Assembly (NCBI RefSeq): GCF_050624435.1
Contig: NC_134539.1
Coordinates: 144,742,025-144,806,024 of the forward strand
Direction: 5' to 3'
Length of the DNA: 64,000 nucleotides
From: Tenrec ecaudatus
Taxonomy: Eukaryota > Chordata > Mammalia > Afrosoricida > Tenrecidae
In this document: positions 53,657 through 63,627 of the stretch, piece by piece
How the letters are laid out: each line of letters starts with the position of its first letter
Numbering within the stretch: position 1 is the first letter of the stretch
Program-made: the position numbers and the translations under genes
Notes under the pieces: generated by a model
What the model was told of the DNA's origin: nothing
The model's input: the letters and a program-made list of their open reading frames with translations, nothing else
Database searches by the model: none

Positions 53657-54149
53657 CTGCGGGCGGAGCGGAACACTCAGGGCGCCGGGCACCCCCTGCC
53701 TACCCCGCCCGCCCAGTGCAGCTTGCACTCCGGGGGGGGGTTACTCTCACCCCACCCCACCCGACCCCACCCAGCCCATCCTGCACTCCTGGGACCAGGC
53801 CCTCCTATGCGCAGAGGGAGACCCCTCCGGGGGAAAACTGCCCTAAAGTATATGGGCTTCTGTGGGCCCATATAGCTGCCCACCCTCGGCCCACTCAGAC
53901 TCCCAAGATGAACCGGTCCTGTCAGTCCTTCCGTCCCTCCCTCCCTCATCTAACCTAGAGAATGCTTTCTTATCAAGGTGCGTGACACAGAACATAATCG
54001 CAATCGTTTCGAAGCCAACAATCGGTGGCCTTTGGTACAATCTCAAAATTGCCCAGCCTCCTCCTCTGTGGGCTCCAGAACTTTCCCTGTGTCCTTGAAG
54101 GCGTCCGACCCTCCACGCTTCCTCCCCGCCCCCAGCAACGACCACCTGG

Positions 54150-54300
54150 GCTGCGTCCCACTCACAGCGGAGCGACCCCACAGGACAGGGTAGAACTGCC
54201 CCTGTGGGTTTGCGATTCTCCCTCCCGAGGAGCAGCAGCTGGTTCTAACCGCTGGGCTTGCGGTTAGCAGCCCGACTGTAACCACTAGACCACCGGGCCT
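54150..54300 (-). mobile_element. AfroSINE, reverse, in CACNG1 intron 3
   Basis: 'gtcccactcacagcggagcgaccccacaggacagggtagaactgcccctgtgggttt' through 'gcttgcggttagcagcccgactgtaaccactagaccaccgggcct'. Complete apart from its tail. Confidence 0.9.
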
Positions 54301-54630
54301 GGAGTCACCCTTCCCGGCAGTTCTCCTAAAGGGAGGCATGCACACGATGGAGCCTTTCTCATCTAGGAAAGGTGCGTTCAGCCCGATGTTCTGGGGGCCT
54401 GGCCGCCTGGCTTCCTTGTTACCGGCCCAGGAAGAGTCCGCAGGTGAGGACAAGCCACGGCTGCTTGTGAGAAGCAGACAAACGGCCAAGATTGGCCTCC
54501 CAGCCCTCCTGGGGTCCAGGTCTTGCCCAAGCGTGGCTGGTGGGTGGAGCCTGGGACCCACGTGCGAATGAGGTGTAGGTACCCCCATGTCGTTACACCA
54601 CCACTACCCAGATCCCAGGGCCCCCGCTAC

Positions 54631-54768
54631 CTGCGAAGGCGTAGAACAAGGCCGTGGGCCTCAGCAAGTAGTCTCTCTTCTTCCCGAAGGACAGGAGGAG
54701 GCAGATAGTGCCCATGACCACGAAGCCGAGGCTGATTACGGCGATGGCGGCCGCTGAGATGCTGTACT
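54631..54768 (-). CDS. CACNG1: CACNG1 exon 3 (138 nt)
   Basis: Acceptor AG at 54770-54769 ('ccaagcag') and donor GT at 54630-54629, phase 1 on both sides. Encodes residues 104-150: EYSISAAAIAVISLGFVVMG, TICLLLSFGKKRDYLLRPTA, LFYAFAG. Residues about 107-130 form transmembrane segment 2. GKKRDYLLRP is the conserved cytoplasmic loop, and LFYAFAG opens segment 3. These segments define the claudin-like four-helix fold of calcium-channel gamma subunits (PMP22/claudin superfamily). Because the exon is symmetric, skipping it would keep the frame but delete helix 2. Confidence 0.97.
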
Positions 54769-55129
54769 CTGCTTGGCGCCAAGGGACAGGGCAGGGCGCT
54801 CAATGGTCCATCCACGAGCCCCTCACCCCTGGTGAGTGACCCACCAAGCATATCCCCCCATTTCACATGGCAGAAATTGAAAGGTCATTGAGGGGCAAAA
54901 GGGGAACTCTTCTTGCCCATGTTGCCCACGGCACTGCTTTGAAGTCCACCAGAGGCCAAGGCCTTGAGCGGAGGCAAGAGCAGGTTCTAGAGCAAAAACC
55001 TTCCTCTGAGTGGCAGGGTTGGGAGACTCGGTGTGAGGCCAGCTCTCCACCTGGTCATAGGCCCCTGAACAGAAGCCAGAGTGAGGTGGGGACCGAAGGT
55101 GGTCTCTGCCTGGGTGAAGATGTGTCAGT

Positions 55130-55345
55130 GCGTGTGAGGTGGGTATGCAGATGTGTAAGGCTGTGTGTGTGTGTATGTGAAAGTGTGTGTGTGTGAGAAA
55201 GTGTGTGTGAGTGTGTGTGAAAGTGTGTGTGAGTGTGTCGGAATGTGTGAGTACATTAGCATGTGTGGTTGAGCGTGTAAGGATTCAACAGTGTGTGTGT
55301 GAGAGAGAGTATGTGCGGGGGGTGTGTATGTGCCGTTGGCAGGTA
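55130..55345 (+). repeat. GT-rich microsatellite region in CACNG1 intron 2
   Basis: Interrupted (GT)n and GTGTGTGA-type blocks over about 200 bp, 440 bp from exon 2. Compound alternating purine-pyrimidine sequence, likely variable in length. Confidence 0.9.
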
Positions 55346-55784
55346 TCTGCACACACGCAGGCCCAGGTCTGTGTTCACAGCCTCAGACACGTGGCTGAGC
55401 CCCAGGAGCAGAGTGGGCTGGGGGGACTGCCCACACCTCCACTCCCCCATCTCCTTTGTCTTTCTGGTGATGATCTAACCAAGTCCCCACAGACTGCCCC
55501 TGCCCCCCTGAAAGCCACCAGGGATCGGAGTGCCTGTCCAGCTTCCAAAGCTCCATGTGGTGCTGGGGAAATGCATAAGGAATCTCCAAGCCTATGGGAA
55601 GCAGCTCTCCTGCAAACTCTCCCCAGACCTGACCCCGGGGTTCTGGGTGCTTGGGGACCCGGTGTTGCCACCCTGTCCCTACAGATGCAGAGGACAGCGA
55701 GCCCTCTAGTCAGACCCATCAGGACAGGTGGAACCCGGAGGTTGTGATGACCTCACCTCCCCCTCCCACCCCCCAAGGGCTCAC

Positions 55785-55859
55785 CTTTCTGAGTGGTGAT
55801 TTCAAAGATCTCCGAGCTCTCTCCAGGGTTAAAATGCCTGAAGTAGGAGCAGTTTTTCT
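55785..55859 (-). CDS. CACNG1: CACNG1 exon 2 (75 nt)
   Basis: Acceptor AG at 55861-55860 ('ctcttttgcag') and donor GT at 55784-55783. Phase 1 in and out. Encodes residues 79-103, EKNCSYFRHFNPGESSEIFE then ITTQK. It lies in the large first extracellular loop and carries an N-glycosylation sequon NCS (Asn81). The loop contacts the extracellular domains of the pore subunit in the skeletal-muscle channel. The exon is almost identical to my recollection of the human one (FEFTTQ in place of FEITTQ). Confidence 0.96.
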
Positions 55860-56582
55860 CTGCAAAAGAGGGAGATAGCAGGTGAGAGGAAGACCAAGGG
55901 AAAGACCAGGCTTGGCCAAAGGGACAGGCAAGGTCTCCTTTACCTGACGCCTCCCCTTATCCACCCACACCCACTCCCCCTCCCACCCCGCCACCCTGAA
56001 GCTGGCCTAGAAAGGACATCTTTCTCAGACCTTCACTACAGACGTTCCCTAATGGATGGGCCCAAACACGAGGGGAGCTGAGTTGCTGGGACAGACAATG
56101 GGTACCGGCTCCACGGTCAGCAGAACCAGGGTTCTCAGCCAGATGGGCTCTGGTGGCCAGGCCACCTGTCCATCCTGTTTTTCAACAGCACCCCTTGAGA
56201 TGCTGCTGCCCAGCCTGGTTAGAATGTCCCACTCCTGATCCCCGGAGGAGGGTTTTTCTGAGGGCCATCTGGATGGGGTTGGGGACAGGACTGGCTGGGA
56301 CCATCATGTCATTGACTTAGACCCACTGCTGTGCCCATCTGGTCATGCCAACAAAGTTCAAGAAGATGTGTGTGCCAACAATCGTTAGGCACCATGGAGT
56401 CTGCTAGGACCCCATGTGCAGCAGGACGGAACGCGCCTGGTCTTGCACCAGCCTCACAGTCTTGCTACGTGGGACCCGTGGTGGCAGCCAAGGGCCCATC
56501 GCCTCATGGAAGGGTTTCCTCTTACCACCTGCCATCAAGCCTAGGGACCCTTTCCATGTCCAAAGTCCCACCATCCTCACTT

Positions 56583-57562
56583 CTTTTTTTAATCATTTTA
56601 TTGGGGCTCATACACCTCTATCACAATCCATCCATCATCCATTGAGTCAAGCACATTTGTACATTTGTTGCCCTCATCATTCTCAGAACATTTGCTTTCT
56701 ACTTGAGCCCTTGATATCAGCTCCTCATTTTCCCCTCCCTCCCCGCCCCCATCACTCACGAACCCTTGATAATTTATAAATTATTATTATTTTGTCATGT
56801 CTTACACTGTCCAACGTCTTCCTTCACTCACTTTTCTATTGTCCATCCCCCAGGGAGGGGGTTATATGTAGATACTTGTGATTGGTTTCCCCTTTCTACC
56901 CCACCTTCCCTCCACCCTCCCAGTATCGCCACTCTCACCACTGGTCCTGAGGGGTTTATCTGTCCTGGATTCTCTGTGTTTCCAACTCTTATCTGTACCA
57001 GCTTTGTAAGGTAGAATTGGGATCATGGTAGTGGTGGGGAGGAAGCATTAAAGAACTAGAGGAAAATTGTATGTTTCATCGTTGCTACACTGCACCCTGA
57101 CTGGCTTGTCTCCTCCCTGAGACCCTTCTATAAGGGGATGTCCAGTTGCCTACAAATGGGCTTTGAGTTCTCACTCTGCACTCCCCTCCTCATTCACAAT
57201 GATGATTTTTTTGTTCTTTGTTGCCTGATACCTGATCCCAGCGACACCTCGTGATCACACAGGCTGGTGTGCTTCTTCCATGTAGGCTTTGTTGCTTCTC
57301 AGCTAGATGACCACTTGTTTTTATCTTCAAGCCTTTAAGACCCCAGACACCATCTCTTTTGATAGCCAGGCACCATCAGCTTTCTTCACCACATTTGCTT
57401 ATGCACCCGCTTTATCTTCAGCAATTGCATCGGGAAGGTGAACATCATGGAATGCCAGTTTAATAGGACAAAGTGTTCTTGCGTTGAGGGAGTACTTCAG
57501 CGGAGGAGTGTTGTATATATTTCTTCCAAGACAGGTGTGTTTGTCCTTCAGGCAATCCACAG
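56583..57562 (-). mobile_element. LINE 3' region, reverse, in CACNG1 intron 1
   Basis: T-rich tail at 56584-56591, then 'catttgttgccctcatcattctcagaacatttgctttctacttgagccc', 'gtgatcacacaggctggtgtgcttcttccatgtaggctttgttgcttctcagctagatgacc', 'cctttaagaccccagacacc', 'ggaaggtgaacatcatggaatgccagtttaatagg'. The least diverged copy of this family here. It runs in the same orientation as CACNG1 transcription. Confidence 0.75.
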
Positions 57563-57579
57563 TATTTTCAAGCCCCAAA

Positions 57580-57690
57580 TCAAACTCACTGCCATTGAGT
57601 CGATGACGACTCCTAGTGACCCTGCAGGACAGGGTAGGGCTGCCCCCGTGGGTTTCTGAGATCACGACTCTTTACCGGCCTAGAAAGCCC
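57580..57690 (-). mobile_element. AfroSINE, reverse, partial
   Basis: 'caaactcactgccattgagtcgatgacgactcctagtgaccctgcaggacagggtagggctgcccccgtgggtttctgag'. Ends midway at 'agaaagccctgtctgg'. Confidence 0.9.
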
Positions 57691-57987
57691 TGTCTGGGAA
57701 GGACTTTAAACACAAGTTCACGGTGACTCGCAAGTTAGCTCCAGGCATACCTTTCCTTCCAATTCCCTCCTCCAGCCTTCCTCTCATAACTAGACACACA
57801 AGAAACTAAGAGGATAGTCAAATCATTTATTGATAGAGTCAATCAACAGTATAGTTGTATTATTTATTGATAGAGTTTCATAGTCGCCACTCTGGCGTTA
57901 GGAAGTAGAAGAATGGGCTCTTTTAGGTATTGTCTGTCTCTTCACCAAAAGAAACAAAGACTGAACTAAACTGAAGCTGTCTTTTAT

Positions 57988-58192
57988 TTGTGTGGCGTGT
58001 AGTGGGTTAGGTCTTTTGGCTGCCAACCTCCAGGTCAGCCGTTTGAAACCACCAGCCACTGCTTAGGAGAAAGATGAGGCTTTCCATTCCCCGAGAGAGT
58101 TACAGTCTCAGAAACCCACTGGGGCAGCTCTCTCTCTCGGTTCCTAAGGGTTGCTTTGTGTCAGAATGCACTGATTGGCAGTGAGTTTTGGG
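57988..58192 (+). mobile_element. AfroSINE
   Basis: 'gtgtggcgtgtagtgggttaggtc', 'ccaacctccaggtcagccgtttgaaaccaccagcc', 'gagagagttacagtctcagaaacccactggggcagctc', 'ttgctttgtgtcagaatgcactgattggcagtgagtttt'. Confidence 0.9.
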
Positions 58193-59034
58193 AGAGAGTC
58201 TTATTTGTGTGTGGCTCTTCACTGACCCTTGGAGAGGACAATCCTGCCCAGATCAGAGTCCTGGACCATTGATTTGCCTCTCCACCTCCAGGCCACAAGA
58301 AGTGGGTGCTTAGTTTCTTATGGAAAGTCTTCCTGGGATCTGACCTACATCACCGAGCAGCTGCTTCAGCTCCTGGTCTCCCCGCTTCGCCTCCCCCTAG
58401 TGTCAGGGCACTGTCTGTGGTGCAGGCTGGGAAGGAGATTGGCCCTGGTTTGCCCAAAGTCCAGGCTCTGTGAGATAAACATCTATATTTAAACCACTTT
58501 CCTTTTCAACTGAGGTACCTGGGGTGTCTGGCTGCCGGTGGTGATGTCAGAATTGGTGCTGTGCTTTTTTCTCTCCAGCATCCGGTGCTGTCTTAAAGCC
58601 ACACGGGCTCCCTCTTATATGCGGGATGATCAACTACGGGGCGGGGGGTGGGGGGTGGTCTTGAGCCCCTGCTTCAAAAACGGCTCGGGCCATTTCAGAC
58701 ATCTCTGCGCGCGTTGCCCCTCTGCACAAAGGAACACTTCTGGTCCAGGATTAAAGGACCGGTTTCAGTGGTCATTGAAAACCCTCTGCCAAGAATGGGC
58801 AGAGCTCAAGTGCAGTTCACGGTCAGCTGCCTCGCTGATGCCCCGCGGTCCCGGAGTTAAAAGCCTTCCAGCGCAGAGGGCCTCAAGGTAAAGGCCCTCT
58901 GAGTGCCTGGCCTGGACCCGGCTGTCTGGGCGGTGCTGTTGCCAGGCTACGCCTGCACAGGTGGCTTGGGGTTATCAGACCCACACCAGGTAGACACCAG
59001 GCTGTGTTCCAGAGAACTGTTACTGAGGCGGGCC

Positions 59035-59157
59035 AGGTGCTTGGGTAGAAAGTGTGCTTACCAAATATGCTTGACACAATGGATGAATGTATGGATTGTG
59101 ATAAGAGATGGAAGAGTCCCCAATAAAAGCATTTAATAAAAATAAATAAATAAAACT
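59035..59157 (+). mobile_element. LINE 3' terminus, forward, short
   Basis: 'gacacaatggatgaatgtatggattgtgataagagatggaagagtccccaataaaagcatttaataaaaataaataaataaa' is the same terminus as at about 27700-27765. Confidence 0.8.
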
Positions 59158-59201
59158 AAAGTTGATGATTAGTTTTTCCGTCTCTTAAAAAGCAGCGCGT
59201 T

Positions 59202-59204
<3 letters not shown>

Positions 59205-59248
<44 letters not shown>
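59205..59248. repeat. (AC)22 microsatellite
   Basis: Perfect dinucleotide run directly beside a reverse AfroSINE. Perfect purity suggests length polymorphism. Confidence 0.97.
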
Positions 59249-59251
<3 letters not shown>

Positions 59252-59385
59252 CCAATTCACCATCATCAAGCCAATCATCGTGACCCTATGAGACAAGGTA
59301 GAACGGCCCTTGTGGCTTTCTGAACCTACAATAACAACTCTTTACAGCCATAGAAAGCCTCATCTTTCTCCAGTGGACAAGCACA
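59249..59385 (-). mobile_element. AfroSINE, reverse, partial
   Basis: 'atcatcaagccaatcatcgtgaccctatgagacaaggtagaacggcccttgtgg' and 'ctttacagccatagaaagcctcatctttctcc'. The (AC)n probably grew in its tail. Confidence 0.85.
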
Positions 59386-59699
59386 CGGTTGTTTTTGTTG
59401 TTGCCGGTGTTGCAGGTTACCAAGTTATCCTGGGGTTTTAGCCACAGTATTGTGGTAACTTGCATTTGTGAGGTTATGGGACTGACGTTTTTTGGAATGA
59501 AGCCGTAATTCAAGGAAGAGAGAGATGAAAGACAGGCTTCGGTTTCCAGTAAGGTCGTAACTATGAATGCAATTCAGGAAGCTTCTACAAAATAACCTTG
59601 CCATTCGGACTGCTACCATTCAAGGCACGACCTATGTGAGCAGCTTGCCGCAATGCCGGCCACATGACTAACAGGACGGCCAACCTGACCGAGGCTGCT

Positions 59700-59775
59700 G
59701 CCGGGGTGGGCGGTGCGCCGTGCTGTCGTGCTTGGAGTCACGGCGAGTCAGAACTGACTTGACAGCTATGAACAA
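59700..59775 (+). mobile_element. AfroSINE 3' fragment
   Basis: 'cgtgcttggagtcacggcgagtcagaactgacttgacagc': tail only. Confidence 0.5.
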
Positions 59776-59894
59776 GGATTCCGGTGGCGGAGGAGGTTCA
59801 CGGGGGCGGGGGGGGGGGTAGATGAAACCGTGAGTGACTGCACTGTGACACCAACCCTGGTCCACTGCCACTGCTGATTGCACCTGTGGTCACA

Positions 59895-60112
59895 GCCACT
59901 GGACAGTGGAAACCACCCCACGCCCATCAAGAGCCGAAGGGCTAAGGGAACTGTGGTGCATATATGCATGCATGCGGTGGGACTCCTTCAGCTATGAAGG
60001 GAAGTGGAGTTCTGAGACTCATGGCGCCCTCGGTGACCTTCTGAGACAGCGGGGGAGATGCCAAGTGAACTACGCCAGACACAAGAGGGCCAATATAGTT
60101 CTTTCCCAAGCC
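59895..60112 (+). mobile_element. L1 3' fragment, forward
   Basis: 'accccacgcccatcaagagccg', 'actgtggtgcatatatgcatgcatgc', 'ttcagctatgaagggaagtggagttctgagac', 'gccaagtgaactacgccagacacaagagggccaatata' track L1 ORF2/3' text ('atggaatactactcagctataaaga...agtgaaataagccagacacaaaaggac'). Confidence 0.65.
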
Positions 60113-60121
60113 CCCTGTTGT

Positions 60122-60180
60122 TAGGTGCCATACAGTTGATTCAGACCCATGGCAAACCTGTATGCAACCGAAGGCTATAG
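60122..60180 (-). mobile_element. AfroSINE fragment, reverse
   Basis: 'aggtgccatacagttgattcagacccatggcaaacctgtatgcaaccgaaggctatag': tail portion. Confidence 0.5.
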
Positions 60181-60426
60181 CTCCTGGTCCTGCCCGTCCT
60201 CACACTGGTTCTTTGTGTGTTGGTTTGTGGGCGGGGGTGGGGTGGCAGAGAAGGCCACAGACAAGAATAGGGCAGATCAAAGCACCCCCAAGTGCATGGT
60301 TCTGCTAGCGATTCAGCCATCGCTCTCAAGTTAAACACTGCCCCATGACCGCAGGACTCCGGTCCCTTTCTGGAGTTCTGAAAACATCACCCCTGACTGT
60401 TTGTGCGAGTTTCCTCTGCTCATGGA

Positions 60427-60640
60427 GGAGGAGCCCTGGTGGTGTAGTGGTTGTGAGTTGAGCTACTAACCTCAGGGTCGGCAGATTGAAACCACCAGCC
60501 GCCCTTTGGGACAAAGATGAGGCTTTCTACTCCTGTAGAGAGTTACAGTCTCGGAAACTCACAGGAGTGGTTCCACCCTGCCCTGTGGAGCTCTGTGCGT
60601 CGGCATCGTCTTGTTGGCAGTGAGTTTGTTTGGTTGGTTT
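60427..60640 (+). mobile_element. AfroSINE
   Basis: Complete copy: 'gaggagccctggtggtgtagtggttgtgagttgagctactaacctcagggtcggcagattgaaaccaccagcc' to 'cgtcggcatcgtcttgttggcagtgagtttgtttgg'. One of the best-preserved heads in the window, with an intact B-box-like stretch. Confidence 0.95.
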
Positions 60641-60689
60641 AGTTCTCGTGGAGAGGATGCTTTGGGGAGGTCCTTACTCTGCTCAGTGG

Positions 60690-60862
60690 GTTGTGTCAGT
60701 CTGCTCAACCCAAGGTCGGCAGTTCAAATCCACCAGCAGCTCCCCAGGAGAAAGAGGAGGCATTCTGCTCCCTTAAGGGAGACTCAATAGGGAGGGTTGA
60801 TTCTGTCCTACAAGATAGGGTCTTTGGGCGTCAGTGGGTTTAGCTTTTTTGCTTTTCCCTAG
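60690..60862 (+). mobile_element. AfroSINE, 5' truncated
   Basis: 'ctgctcaacccaaggtcggcagttcaaatccaccagcagctccccaggagaaagaggaggcattctgctcccttaaggg', then 'gtcctacaagatagggtctttgggcgtcagtgggtttagc'. Confidence 0.85.
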
Positions 60863-62707
60863 TATAGGAGAAGCTCCTTCCAGCAGGGGGCCATGGCAGC
60901 CCTTGCTAGGCTGACTAGTGTCACTGCTGAGGTTAGAGGTACCTGGGTGAGCAGGTGAGGGCCCTGTTCCCCCTTCCAGAGGAGGGAGCCAGGGATGCAG
61001 CAGGAACAGGCTCAGGAGCCTGTTGGCGGAGGGAATGCTCAGTGACAGATGTGGGGGACTGACTCGCAGCTGGTTGGGGACAGGAAGGTGGACAGACGGC
61101 CTGTCCCCTGAGGGTCAGTCCACCTGCTCTGCGAACCCAGCCATGAAAACGCAGGTGCCTCCAGGCCAGGGAGAGGGCCACCAGGGGGCATCACCAGGTG
61201 CGGCTCTGGCTAGGCTGCCCTGCCCTGCCCCTCCCAGCCTGGCCCTGAGAGCCGGATGGAGGACGCATCTGTTTACTAGCAGGCTGGGCAGTGGCCGTGG
61301 TGCGTGGGCTCCTGGCTATGTGACACCCTGTAGCATGTGCCCACGCCTGTCAGGGCCCTCAGCCCTGGGACAGTCTTCCAAGACAGCTGGGTATTTACGA
61401 GGCTTCCAGCTATCTAAGGAGGGAGGGCGAGCCTGGGGGTTCCTGGAAGGGGGGGAGGAGGAGGAGAGGCGGGAGCAGTGCCTGGTGTGGGGTTGGAATG
61501 AGAATGCATAGCTGGGGGTACACAGCATGGGGACCCCTGAAGGGAGGCTGTCTTGCAACAGCAATCAGGTGGGATGCCACCCAGCCTCCTGGAGGGATGA
61601 GCTGAGGCCTGGACATGGTCCGAATCTTCAGAGGAGGCAAGAGGGACCCGAAGCGGCCTTGTCCTCCCCCAAGGTCACTAAGGGGCTGGTGGGTGGTACA
61701 CTGCTGGAGCCCAGGCCCACCCAGTGCTCCTCAGACCTGAGTCGGTCGGCTGCAGAGCCAAGCTCCTGCACCTAAGGGCCGAGCTCTGGACAAGTTAAGG
61801 GCAGGGGATGGGCCTGGGGGCTGTGCAGAAAGAGGGGGGTCGGAGAGAGAAGAGCAGGGCTAGCCTCCCAGGCGGCTCCAGACCTCGAGCTGGCAGGGCC
61901 GGCGCTTGAGCCAGTGCTCTGTGGCGACTGCCCTGCAATTCTGTCAAGATTGTCAACTAAGGGTCCGTCCTTTTCATTCTGTGCCCAGGAATAATGCCAG
62001 CCACCCGTGGATTCCGGCCCGCGGAGACTTCCCGTATCAGTAGCACTGAGCTCCAGGGGATGTCCAGGGACTGACTTTTCTGATGAGAATAGCACCCTGG
62101 GGGGGGGGGCGGTGGAGTGTGTGTGTCTCGAGCCTCCAGCCTTCCTGTGAGTCGGTCACCTGTGCCCACCAGAGGCTTCCAGAGCCTGGGGCCAGGGCCT
62201 CTGCCTCCGGGCAGCGCATGCATCGAGCAGAGGAGAGCTGGGTGCTTGAGCCCTCAGTCTCTCATGAGTACTAAGCGTTAGCACCAGCCCAGGGCTTGAT
62301 GCTTCGGTACCTGGTCCCACACACGCCCCAGCCAGGAGGCCCCAGGAAGAAGCTGTGGCCGGTCAGCCTGGGGAAAAGGGCCACGGGCCAGCTCAATCCT
62401 TATGGAGGGCCTGGGGACCAGGCCTGCCCAGGCCGGTAACCACTGCCGGGAGCAGACCCACCGACCTGGTCAGATGTGCAGTTTCTTTCTGGGGTCTCAG
62501 GTGTGTCTGCCCAGCCCTCGTCGATGGCTAAAAAGCCCCGAGCCTCAGCAAGATAGAAATAACCAGAGACAGGCGCCCTCCTTCCACCGCCCGCCCAGCC
62601 AGCGGCACAGCCACATGCAGCCCAGTGTCCCCATGCTGCTCTGAGCCAAGGGAAGCTGCCCTGGTTTCCAGGAGCGGGGGGAGGGGTGGCAGGCATGGGT
62701 ACGTTAC
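60863..62707. other. CACNG1 intron 1, 5' part, repeat-poor
   Basis: GC-rich and largely free of the SINE/LINE text seen elsewhere, which stands out against the rest of the intron. It may hold regulatory sequence for a muscle gene. I can name no specific element. Confidence 0.4.
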
Positions 62708-62942
62708 CCCCGGACAGGGTGAAGGCTCTGCAGCTTTTGTCCTTACTGGCACCCAGGACCAGGCGCTTGGTGCAGATCCGCCAGAGGCCGAAGTGGGCCA
62801 CCTCGCAGGTGCCGTTGCCATGCTCCACGTGGGGGCTCAGGACGGCCCAGTGGTCGGTCACCACGGCGACCAGGGCCAGGACGATGCCCACCAGGATGAA
62901 GAAGAGAGTCACGCGGACCTTCAGGGTTCGGGTCTGGGACAT
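62708..62942 (-). CDS. CACNG1: CACNG1 exon 1 (start codon)
   Basis: Reads on the - strand from ATG (62942-62940) for 78 codons plus one base to a GT donor at 62707-62706 (GGG G|gtaacg). The product is MSQTRTLKVRVTLFFILVGI, VLALVAVVTDHWAVLSPHVE, HGNGTCEVAHFGLWRICTKR, then a variable LVLGASKDKSCRAFTLSG. It has transmembrane segment 1 (about 10-29), the W/GLW..C signature of the claudin-like fold (GLWRIC, 52-57) and an N-glycosylation sequon NGT (Asn43). With exons 2-4 it gives 225 codons including the stop, so 224 aa against 222 in human as I recall; the two extra residues fall in the variable loop. Gamma-1 is the subunit of the Cav1.1 channel of skeletal-muscle T-tubules. The frame reading on past the donor to 62400 is intronic. 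Confidence 0.97.
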
Positions 62943-63200
62943 GCTGGGGTCCTGGGGCAGGACGCTGTGGCCGAGGTTCTAGAGGCAGGTGGCAGCCGGG
63001 CAAGGGTGGCAGCGGGTATCAGTTGGAGTGGGAGCTAAGTTTAGTGTGACCGGCTGAGCCAGAGTGGGCCGGTCTTGAGGCTGAGGGACGGGGCCCAGCA
63101 GCTGCCAGCCACGTCAGGGGCCTGAGGGAGCCTGCTATTAATGCCCGGCTCCCGTGTGTCCCTTGGATGGCATCCGCTCAGATTTCAGAACATGCTGCCC
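62943..63200 (-). promoter_or_regulatory. CACNG1: CACNG1 5' UTR and candidate muscle promoter
   Basis: E-box CAGGTG at 62986-62991 and the MyoD-preferred CAGCTG at 63099-63104 lie upstream of the start codon. CTATTAATG at 63135-63143 is one base off a MEF2 site and is also the only TATA-like AT-rich word here. E-box plus MEF2 would fit known skeletal-muscle expression of gamma-1. Such words are common by chance; the assignment is tentative. Confidence 0.4.
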
Positions 63201-63627
63201 ATTCGGGGATCCAGAAATACCGCAGGGTGGTGCCTGGACAGTGACTTGAGACCCCCGTGGGACGGTGCTCAGGATGCCTTCTTCAGGGCAAGGCTGGCCA
63301 CCAGGATGGGCAGATAGGACCTTGTCTAGGACCGCCAGGCCCTGCCCACCCAGGACTCAGAACACTGAAGTACTCCCACACCCTGGGGTTCCCCAAACCT
63401 CAGGGCGACTGTAGGGGCTTCCTGACCTCACCAACATGGTCTCTGGAGCGATAAGGCCGTCCCTTCTCGGTTCTCCCTCTGCAGCAGGGTGCTCATCCCG
63501 CTCGCTCAGAATGCCCCAGCACCCCCAGACAGCGGCAGCCCCACAGTGCAGACCTGGGCATGCCCAGCCGGTTTCGTTTTACCAGCTATTGGTGGCAAGA
63601 GACAGTTTTTCTAGGTTGCTTTCTATC
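63201..63627. other. Upstream of CACNG1, nothing recognised
   Basis: GC-rich single-copy-looking sequence between the candidate promoter and the pseudogene tail. Confidence 0.4.
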
